From Vicinamibacterales bacterium (GTDB lineage: Bacteria > Acidobacteriota > Vicinamibacteria > Vicinamibacterales > UBA2999): a stretch of 44,084 nucleotides of DNA. Under the pieces are notes generated by a model. That model saw nothing but the letters and a program-made list of their open reading frames with translations, searched no databases and was not told where the DNA came from. Within the stretch, counting starts at the first letter, position 1, and every line of letters starts with the position of its first letter. Positions 38,342 through 44,084 of this stretch are shown here, one piece after another. Made by a program: the position numbers and the translations under genes. The DNA lies in NCBI GenBank assembly GCA_030680175.1, contig JAUXWO010000065.1, positions 1 to 44,084 of the forward strand, given 5' to 3'.

Positions 38342-39400
38342 CTATTCCTCTACAGGGCGCCGGATCCGGCGTACGATGGCGTCGCCGACCTCGCGTGTGC
38401 CGAGCGTGCCCCCGATGTCCGTCGTGGTCTCGCCGGCCATCAGCGCCGCCTTGACGGCGTCTTCGATGGCGCGCGCCTCGTCGAGGCGGCCGAGCGTCTC
38501 GAGCATCAGGGCCGACGAGAGAATCGCCCCCATCGGGTTGGCCAGGTTGCGCCCGGCCAGCGGCGGCGCCGACCCGTGCACGGGCTCGAAGAGCGAGGTC
38601 TTGCCGGGATGCAGGTTGCCCGACGCGGCCATTCCGAGGCCGCCCTGCAGGGCGCCGCCGATGTCGGTGACGATGTCCCCGAACAGGTTGTTGGTGACGA
38701 TCACCTCGTACTGCCCCGGATCCTTTACGAGGAACATGGCTAGCGCGTCGATGTACTGGTGGGTGGCGGTGATGCCGGGGTACTCCGCCGCCACCTCCTT
38801 GTACACCCGCTGCCAGAGCGCGTGGCCCTGCTGCATGGCGTTGCTCTTGTCGGCCATGCAGACCTTCGTCAGGCCGTGCGCCTTCGCGTACGCGAACGCG
38901 TGCCGGATGATCCGGTTGACGCCCTTCCAGGTGTTGATCTCCTCCTGGATGGCGACCTCGTCTTCCGTCCCCGCCTTGAAGCGCCCGCCGATGCTGACGT
39001 AGACGCCCTCGGTGTTCTCGCGGAACACGACGAAGTTCACGTCGGCGGTGCCGCGCCCCTTGAGCGGGCAGAGCCGCTCGTCGAGCAGGCGCACGGGGCG
39101 GTAGTTCACGTAGAGGTCGAGTTCGAACCGCGTGCCGAGCAGGATGTCCCGGGCGTGCCGGTTGTCGGGCACCCGCGGATCCCCGAGCGCCCCCACGAAC
39201 ACCGCGTCGTACTGCCGGAGCATGTCGTAGCCGTCGGGCGGCAGCGTGACGCCCGTCTGCAGGTAGTGGTCGGCGCTCCAGGGCAGCGGCTCGAGCTCGA
39301 GCGGCTCCCCGTACACCTCACCCATGGCCGTGAGCACCTTCACGGCCTCGGCCGTGACATCCTGCCCGATGCCGTCGCCGGCAATGACTGCTATGCGCAT
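38342..39400 (-). CDS. Isocitrate/isopropylmalate dehydrogenase family protein (LeuB/TtuC-like)
   Basis: The 352-residue beta-decarboxylating dehydrogenase has IAVIAGDGIGQDV at the N-terminus, the substrate segment NYRPVRLLDERLCPLK, VVFRENTEGVYVSIGGRFKAGTEDEVAIQ, the catalytic Lys/Asp region (CMADKSNAMQQGHALW; VTNNLFGDIVTDIGGALQGGLGMA) and EPVHGSAPPLAG. The RENTEGVY and GGRF segments resemble tartrate dehydrogenase-like (TtuC) members more than classical leucine-pathway LeuB. No leuA, leuC or leuD is nearby, so the substrate is open. The ATG at 39400 follows the heptamer array, which stays open in frame upstream and should not be read as protein. Confidence 0.88.
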   Translation of the reverse strand: MRIAVIAGDGIGQDVTAEAVKVLTAMGEVYGEPLELEPLPWSADHYLQTGVTLPPDGYDMLRQYDAVFVGALGDPRVPDNRHARDILLGTRFELDLYVNYRPVRLLDERLCPLKGRGTADVNFVVFRENTEGVYVSIGGRFKAGTEDEVAIQEEINTWKGVNRIIRHAFAYAKAHGLTKVCMADKSNAMQQGHALWQRVYKEVAAEYPGITATHQYIDALAMFLVKDPGQYEVIVTNNLFGDIVTDIGGALQGGLGMAASGNLHPGKTSLFEPVHGSAPPLAGRNLANPMGAILSSALMLETLGRLDEARAIEDAVKAALMAGETTTDIGGTLGTREVGDAIVRRIRRPVEE

Positions 39401-39406
39401 GGCTGG

Positions 39407-39518
39407 TTCTGCATTCTGAGTCGTGCGTTCTGCGTTCTGCGTTGTGAGTTCTGAGTTCTGAGTCGTGACTTCTGAGTGGTGCGTTCTGAGTGGTGCGTTC
39501 TGAGTCGTGAGTCGTGAC
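39407..39518. repeat. Heptamer array (TTCTGAG-type), 16 units
   Basis: Sixteen perfectly phased heptamers of the form TNNTGNV (TTCTGAG six times, TTCTGCG twice, TCGTGAC twice, TGGTGCG twice, and single variants) fill the gap between two minus-strand genes. The following ~30 bp to the thiolase stop contain the same words in the opposite orientation (for example ACTCACA), so the array flips direction near 39518. Confidence 0.96.
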
Positions 39519-39548
39519 ACTCACAACTCATCACGCAGCACTGATCAC

Positions 39549-40757
39549 TCACACCCCGCCAACCGCCTCGACCGCCAGCGCCATCCCCATGCCGCCGCTG
39601 ATGCAGAGCGTGGCCAGGCCTCGCCGCTTGCCCTGCCGCCGCAGCTCGTGCAGCAGCGTGACGACGATGCGCGCGCCGGTGCAGCCGATGGGGTGCCCGA
39701 GCGCGATGGCGCCGCCGTTGACGTTGAGGCGGGCGCGATCGATCGGCAGGTCGCGCAGCACGGCGAGCACCTGCGCCGCGAACGCCTCGTTGATCTCCAC
39801 CAGGTCGAAGTCCTCGACGCGCAGGCCCGTGCGGGCCTCGAGCCGCTTCACGGCCGGGACCGGGCCGATGCCCATCACCCGCGGATCCACGCCGGCGCTG
39901 GCCCACCCGGAGATGCGCGCGAGCGGCGTCAGGCCGCGGGCCGCGGCCCACGAGGCCGAGGCCAGGACGAGCGCCGCGGCGCCGTCCGTGATCCCCGACG
40001 ACGAGCCGGCCGTGATGATGCCCTCGTGTCCCTCGACCTTCGGGAAGACCAGCGGCAGCTTGCGCAACGACTCGATCGTCGAGCCCGCGCGCGGGTGCTC
40101 GTCGGCCTCCACCACGACGGGCGTCCTGCCCTCGACGGTGACCGGCGCCAGTTCGGCCGCGAAGTGGCCGGCGGCCTGCGCGGCCTCGGTGCGCCGCTGG
40201 CTCTCGAGCGCGTACTGGTCCGACTCGTCCCGCGTGATCCCGTACTGCCGCGCGAGGATCTCGGCCGTCTCCCCCATGATGAGGTTCGAGAGCGGGCACT
40301 GGAATCCGTCGCGGTACATCGCGTCGACGAGCGGGAAGTGGCCCATCTTGTGGCCCCACCGCGCATCGATGCTGTCGATGAGATAGGGCATGCGGCTCAT
40401 CGACTCGATGCCGCCAGCCACCACGACATCGTACTCGCCGAGCAGGATGCTCTGTGCCCCGGTGACGATCGCCTGCAGCCCTGACGCGCACGCCTTGTTG
40501 ATCGTCTGGGCCGGCGCCTCGTGGGGAATGCCGGCGCGCTGCCCGACCTGCCGCGCGGGGTTGGGCCCCGAGCCCGCCTGGCGGCCGTGGCCCATCAGCA
40601 CTTCCTGCACGTCGGTCGCCTGCACCCCAGAGCGCTCGAGCGCGGCGCCGACCGCCACCGCGCCCAGCACGGCCGGATGCACGTCCTTGAACGAGCCACC
40701 GTAGCGCCCGATGGGCGTGCGCGCGGCACCAAGAATGACGACGTCTGGTGTGGGCAT
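39549..40757 (-). CDS. Acetyl-CoA acetyltransferase (second thiolase)
   Basis: The 402-residue thiolase has C90 (NKACASGLQAI), H355 (GHPIGCTGAR) and C385 (CISGGMG). It differs clearly from the thiolase at 37080 (GCTG instead of GASG, and different substrate-loop sequence), so the two probably prefer different chain lengths or directions. It is the first gene of the minus-strand acyl-CoA cluster. TATCAT lies 9 nt before the ATG, giving a leader of a few nt at most, and an imperfect palindrome typical of TetR-type operators lies just upstream. Confidence 0.95.
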   Translation of the reverse strand: MPTPDVVILGAARTPIGRYGGSFKDVHPAVLGAVAVGAALERSGVQATDVQEVLMGHGRQAGSGPNPARQVGQRAGIPHEAPAQTINKACASGLQAIVTGAQSILLGEYDVVVAGGIESMSRMPYLIDSIDARWGHKMGHFPLVDAMYRDGFQCPLSNLIMGETAEILARQYGITRDESDQYALESQRRTEAAQAAGHFAAELAPVTVEGRTPVVVEADEHPRAGSTIESLRKLPLVFPKVEGHEGIITAGSSSGITDGAAALVLASASWAAARGLTPLARISGWASAGVDPRVMGIGPVPAVKRLEARTGLRVEDFDLVEINEAFAAQVLAVLRDLPIDRARLNVNGGAIALGHPIGCTGARIVVTLLHELRRQGKRRGLATLCISGGMGMALAVEAVGGV

Positions 40758-40766
40758 CAGGACGCC

Positions 40767-40772
40767 ATGATA
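40767..40772 (-). promoter_or_regulatory. Candidate -10 TATCAT of the acyl-CoA cluster
   Basis: TATCAT is followed by 9 nt and the thiolase ATG at 40757. It abuts the operator-like sequence at 40773-40789, so a bound repressor would cover the promoter. Confidence 0.4.
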
Positions 40773-40789
40773 TCAAACGGTTGTTCAAA
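40773..40789. promoter_or_regulatory. Possible TetR-type operator
   Basis: TCAAACGGTTGTTCAAA is an imperfect palindrome (arms TCAAAC/GTTCAAA-like around AACGGTTGTT). TetR regulators of fatty-acid breakdown bind similar sites before thiolase genes. No TetR gene is in the window. Confidence 0.35.
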
Positions 40790-40847
40790 TCACGGCCCCT
40801 TTGGCGTGGGATGGTGTGAGTCCGGGCCGCCCGTCGCTAATCCACGT

Positions 40848-40867
40848 TTATCCATCTGAATGGATAA
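40848..40867. promoter_or_regulatory. Operator-like inverted repeat in an AT-rich patch
   Basis: TTATCCAT and ATGGATAA form a perfect 8-bp inverted repeat with a 4-nt spacer, inside the only clearly AT-rich stretch of the window (~40840-40885), 166 bp before the TonB receptor start. This suits an operator or upstream promoter element for the receptor or the divergent thiolase cluster. Confidence 0.4.
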
Positions 40868-41032
40868 TTAAATCCATGAATTTGTTCGCTGATCACCTGG
40901 CTACCGCGCTTCATCCCTGAATGACGAGCTTGAAGGGACTCCAGGACGCAGAAGAGCTGGGCACGGTTCTTTCATAACGGTCACTCGGTTTTAGTGTCTT
41001 GTAAGGTTCTTGCGCAGTCCAAGGAGAGTGCT

Positions 41033-44000
41033 ATGAAGCAGTGTTTCGGACTATTCGTCCTCGTGACGGGAGTCCTGTTTGGTCTGGCCAGCCCGGTATC
41101 GGCCCAGGTGTCGAGCACCGGCTCAATCGAGGTGATCGTTGAGGATGCGGATGGGGGACGCCTTCCCGGCGTCGTGGTCACGGCGGAAGCCGTTGACGCC
41201 ATCACGCGCCGCACTGGGGTGACCGACGGCCAGGGGGTGGCGGTTCTCGACGCTCTGGCCCCCTCGGCCCAGTACGTCGTGAAGGTCGAGCTGCCCGGCT
41301 TCCAGGAGCAGACGCTCGGGCAGGTGCTGGTCCGCACGGGCCAGACCGCGAGACTTCGGTTCAGCCTGTCCCTGGCGGGCGTCGCCGAGGCCGTGACGGT
41401 CACCGCCTCGGCGCCGATCGTGGACGTCCGGACGGCGACCACCGGCCAGGACATCACACTGCAGCTCACCGAGTCGCTGCCGACCGGCCGCAGCTACCAG
41501 AGCTACCTGCAGCTGGTGCCGGGCGTCATGCCCGACGATCCGACGACCAGCGGCAACCCCGCGGCCCGCGGCGGGATCAACTACAGCGACATCGCCGGCA
41601 ACCTCGGCGTCTCGAGTGACAATGCCTACTACTTCGACGGCATCAACGTCACCGACCCGGTGACCGGCACCTTCGGCGCCAACCTGAATACCGAGATCAT
41701 CCAGGAGCAGAAGGTGATCACGGGCGCCATCCCGGCCGAGTACATCGGCACGCCCGGGCTCATCTCGAACGTCGTCACGAAGTCCGGCTCGAACATGTTC
41801 ACCGGATCGGTGAACTACTTCTTCCAGAACTCGAACCTCATGTCCGAGAACAAGAACGGCCCTGACGACGAGTTCTCGACCAAGGACAACGGCTACACGA
41901 TCGGCGGGCCGCTCATGCGCAACAAGGCCTGGTTCTTCGGGAGCTACCGCTACACGAACCGGGAAGACGACGTCTCGACGCTCGATACGCGGCAGTTTCT
42001 CCGGACGGTCGGCAATACGCAGCACCAGGGCTTCGCGAAGGCATCCTGGGCGCCGACCACGGCCGATCTGTTGAGCTTCACGTATCTGAGCGATCCGACC
42101 GAGATCACGGGCCGGCGCGAGCGCGACATCACCAACGCGCGCGACCGCGGCGTCGACCAGGGCGGGCATCGCTTCGGCGGCCTCTTCACACGGGTGTGGG
42201 GCAGCACGCTGCTCGAGGTCGGGGCCAACAAGCACAACGGAGAACTGTCGCAGAAGGCCGCCATCCGTGAGCCCTTCAACGACATCGTCTTCCAGCGGAC
42301 CGACGCACGGACGCTGGCCGACGAGCAGCTCGGCGGCTTCGGCCAGGATCTGATCAACGAGCGCGATACCCAGGGGATCCGTGCGTCGTTGTCGCAGACG
42401 GTGGGCCGGCACACGCTCAAGGCCGGCGTGGACTGGTCCAAGAACACGAACTTCCGCGACACCCTGTACGTGGGCGACGCGCTCTACCGGTCGCTCGCGG
42501 CGAAGTATGCCGGCGCCGGGGTCACGGCCGCCGGGGTGGTGGACGGCAGCTGGACGCTGCTGCGCTTCGATCACTCGAACCCGAGCGACTACGGCGGGTT
42601 CCTCCGCTCGATTGACGCCCGGGCGGACCGCGCGCGGTTCTACGCCCTGTACGACCTGAACGGGGACGGCACGATCTCGCAGGCGGAACTCGGCCAGTCG
42701 CTCGTGTTCGCCAGCACCGCCGGCAACCCGAACGGCGCCGTCAACTACGACCGCACGCTGCAGTCGGCGACGGGCCCCCAGGAGACCTACTCGAAGGGGC
42801 TCAGCTTCTTCGCGCAGGACATCATCACGCTGAACCGCCTGACGCTCAACGTGGGTGTCCGGGCCGAACGCTGGGAGCACTTCGCGACCACGGGCGAGAA
42901 CATCTACACGTTCCCGTGGGCGTTCGCGCCGCGCCTGAGCGCCATCTACGATGTGCGTGGCGACGGGCGCCACAAGGCCTCGGCGTACTGGGGCCGCTAC
43001 TACGACCCGATCCGCAACAACATGACCAACTTCGCGGGCACGCTCACGGGCTCCGTGCTCGAGGAGCAGGTGTACGCGGGCGGGGAGTGGATCACGTACC
43101 GCACGCGCGGCGGGGCGACGCAGCAGGATGCGTTCTTCGCCCCGACCACGAAGACCCCCTACACGGACGACCTCACGATCGGCTACGCCGTGGACCTCGG
43201 CCGCAACACCAGCTTCGAGGCGTCGTACATCAACCGCCGGACGCGGGACATCCTGGAGGACTACGACCTCGAGCTGTACGCCACGGCGCAGGACGGCCAG
43301 ATCCACTACCCGGGCCCGATCGATCACCCGGACTCGCTGTTCCTCGGCCTCGGGTACTTCGGCTACTCCCAGAACCCCGGGTCCAACTTCGTGATTGCCA
43401 CCCTCGCCGGCGGCAAGCGTGACTACCAGGGCGTGGAGCTCGTCTTCCGGAAGCGCTTCTCGGACCGGTGGCAGATGCTCACCTCCTACAACTGGAGCGA
43501 TCAGGAGGGGAACACCAACTCCGATTCGAACGCCGACTTCCAGGGCGACGTGGACTTCCTCGACCCGCGGGCGCCGAACCAGTTCGGGCGCCAGCCCGGC
43601 AACGTCGTCCATCTGTTGAAGGGCGGCGGCTCCTACACCTTCGACTTCGGTCTGCAGGTGGGCGGCACGTTCAACTGGAACTCGGGCACGGTGGCCAGCC
43701 GGACGTTCCGGGCCTCGGGCCGCAATCTCCCGATCCGGGTGCTGCCGGGGGAGGCGTTCGAGTTCGCGGGCTACACCACGCGCTGGCTCGCACCCGACTC
43801 AGTCGGATCGCTCACCAACCCGTCGTGGGGCACGGTGGACGTGCGCGTGCAGTACAACCGTACGCTCGCCGGCCGCACCTCGGCCGAGGTGTTCGTCGAC
43901 GTGTTCAACGTCGCGAACAACCAGAACGCGATGCGGAACCAGGACCTCGTCGCGGGTCTCGGCACCACCGCGTTCGGCGACCCGATCCAGTGGATCACCG

Positions 44001-44038
44001 CGCGTCGTGCCTTCCTGGGCGCGCGCCTCAGGTTCTAA
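41033..44038 (+). CDS. TonB-dependent receptor with carboxypeptidase-regulatory-like N-domain
   Basis: The 1001-residue outer-membrane receptor has a signal peptide (MKQCFGLFVLVTGVLFGLASPVSAQ), a regulatory-like N-domain (TGSIEVIVEDADGGRLPGVVVTAEAV), and a plug region (AEAVTVTASAPIVDVRT, then FDGINVTDPVTGTFG ... IPAEYIGTPG). The large barrel ends in RAFLGARLRF. Residues 541-552 (DLNGDGTISQAE, 42653-42688) form a textbook calcium EF-hand loop. AAGGAG lies 6 nt before the ATG. It is a paralogue of the receptor at 25801, but the barrels differ. The substrate is unknown; it is divergent from the acyl-CoA cluster. Confidence 0.94.
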   Translation: MKQCFGLFVLVTGVLFGLASPVSAQVSSTGSIEVIVEDADGGRLPGVVVTAEAVDAITRRTGVTDGQGVAVLDALAPSAQYVVKVELPGFQEQTLGQVLVRTGQTARLRFSLSLAGVAEAVTVTASAPIVDVRTATTGQDITLQLTESLPTGRSYQSYLQLVPGVMPDDPTTSGNPAARGGINYSDIAGNLGVSSDNAYYFDGINVTDPVTGTFGANLNTEIIQEQKVITGAIPAEYIGTPGLISNVVTKSGSNMFTGSVNYFFQNSNLMSENKNGPDDEFSTKDNGYTIGGPLMRNKAWFFGSYRYTNREDDVSTLDTRQFLRTVGNTQHQGFAKASWAPTTADLLSFTYLSDPTEITGRRERDITNARDRGVDQGGHRFGGLFTRVWGSTLLEVGANKHNGELSQKAAIREPFNDIVFQRTDARTLADEQLGGFGQDLINERDTQGIRASLSQTVGRHTLKAGVDWSKNTNFRDTLYVGDALYRSLAAKYAGAGVTAAGVVDGSWTLLRFDHSNPSDYGGFLRSIDARADRARFYALYDLNGDGTISQAELGQSLVFASTAGNPNGAVNYDRTLQSATGPQETYSKGLSFFAQDIITLNRLTLNVGVRAERWEHFATTGENIYTFPWAFAPRLSAIYDVRGDGRHKASAYWGRYYDPIRNNMTNFAGTLTGSVLEEQVYAGGEWITYRTRGGATQQDAFFAPTTKTPYTDDLTIGYAVDLGRNTSFEASYINRRTRDILEDYDLELYATAQDGQIHYPGPIDHPDSLFLGLGYFGYSQNPGSNFVIATLAGGKRDYQGVELVFRKRFSDRWQMLTSYNWSDQEGNTNSDSNADFQGDVDFLDPRAPNQFGRQPGNVVHLLKGGGSYTFDFGLQVGGTFNWNSGTVASRTFRASGRNLPIRVLPGEAFEFAGYTTRWLAPDSVGSLTNPSWGTVDVRVQYNRTLAGRTSAEVFVDVFNVANNQNAMRNQDLVAGLGTTAFGDPIQWITARRAFLGARLRF

Positions 44039-44059
44039 GCGCTCATCACATCGCGCGGC

Positions 44060-44084
44060 GGGGACTGGCTCAGCGCCAGTCCCC
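44060..44084 (+). terminator. Strong hairpin after the second TonB receptor
   Basis: A perfect 10-bp stem GGGGACTGGC/GCCAGTCCCC with loop TCAGC lies 21 bp after the receptor stop and ends exactly at the window edge. Whether a T-run follows cannot be seen. Confidence 0.7.

Noticed and set aside
38342-39400. Classical leucine biosynthesis gene cluster
   Set aside because: No leuA, leuC or leuD neighbours; the flanking genes are acyl-CoA enzymes and the substrate-loop segments look different from LeuB.
39401-39520. N-terminal extension of the isopropylmalate dehydrogenase-like protein (repeats of TTQNAE-type residues)
   Set aside because: The extension is just the heptamer array read in an open frame; the conserved family N-terminus begins at the ATG at 39400.
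41123-43612. 829-codon minus-strand frame opposite the second TonB receptor (similar ones at 26326-28296 and 13373-15682)
   Set aside because: These are GC-driven shadows of the receptor and VWFA genes: no motifs, no ribosome site and low-complexity Arg/Val/Ala composition.

Overview
The window is a very GC-rich bacterial chromosome segment, densely coding on both strands. It most likely comes from an Acidobacteriota of the Vicinamibacteria (subdivision 6) type. The evidence is a VWFA-related 'Acidobacterial' domain protein, two large TonB-dependent receptors that begin with a carboxypeptidase-regulatory-like domain, an S9 lipoprotein peptidase, many TPR proteins and a YpdA-type reductase. 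No rRNA, tRNA, CRISPR array, phage gene or transposase gene was seen.

Layout. 1-6550: pyruvate dehydrogenase E2 (partial) and E1 (minus strand), a family-5 uracil-DNA glycosylase with an in-frame 9-bp minisatellite, and a divergent pair of a GT2 glycosyltransferase and a GT-C-like membrane protein. 6599-9038: a cytochrome c'-like protein, an exported protein and a glycerophosphodiester phosphodiesterase. 9037-12515: a MoxR-type ATPase, a VWA protein and a LON-domain protein in one tight operon. 12555-19543: YpdA-like reductase, VWFA-TPR protein, TPR protein and amidohydrolase. 19829-23327: a large radical SAM enzyme resembling tetraether/membrane-spanning lipid synthases, a VOC protein and a short family III CoA-transferase. 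23332-28644: S9 peptidase and the first TonB-dependent receptor. 28854-30863: a two-subunit sodium:solute symporter. 30879-36219: hexapeptide acyltransferase, alpha/beta hydrolase, a compound hairpin element, a PLP decarboxylase, an exported protein, folE and a TPR protein. 36223-40757: a minus-strand acyl-CoA cluster (thiolase, isopropylmalate dehydrogenase-like, thiolase, 3-hydroxyacyl-CoA dehydrogenase). 41033-44038: the second TonB-dependent receptor.

Most interesting structure. (1) The whole gap between the hydrolase and the decarboxylase (32495-32712) consists of two 107-bp units in inverted orientation. They share terminal inverted repeats and three equally spaced CTAG sites. Each carries a 10-bp-stem, 3-nt-loop hairpin at the same offset, and the two stems differ at five pairs that are all compensated; this looks like an undescribed MITE- or REPIN-like element. 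(2) At least six gene junctions carry perfectly phased heptamer tandem arrays (one more is an octamer array), each with its own word. (3) The uracil-DNA glycosylase has 32 in-frame 9-bp repeats inserted between conserved motifs. (4) Several genes have a -10-like TANNNT exactly 6 nt before the start codon, suggesting leaderless mRNAs, and several divergent pairs share overlapping, symmetric -10 elements.
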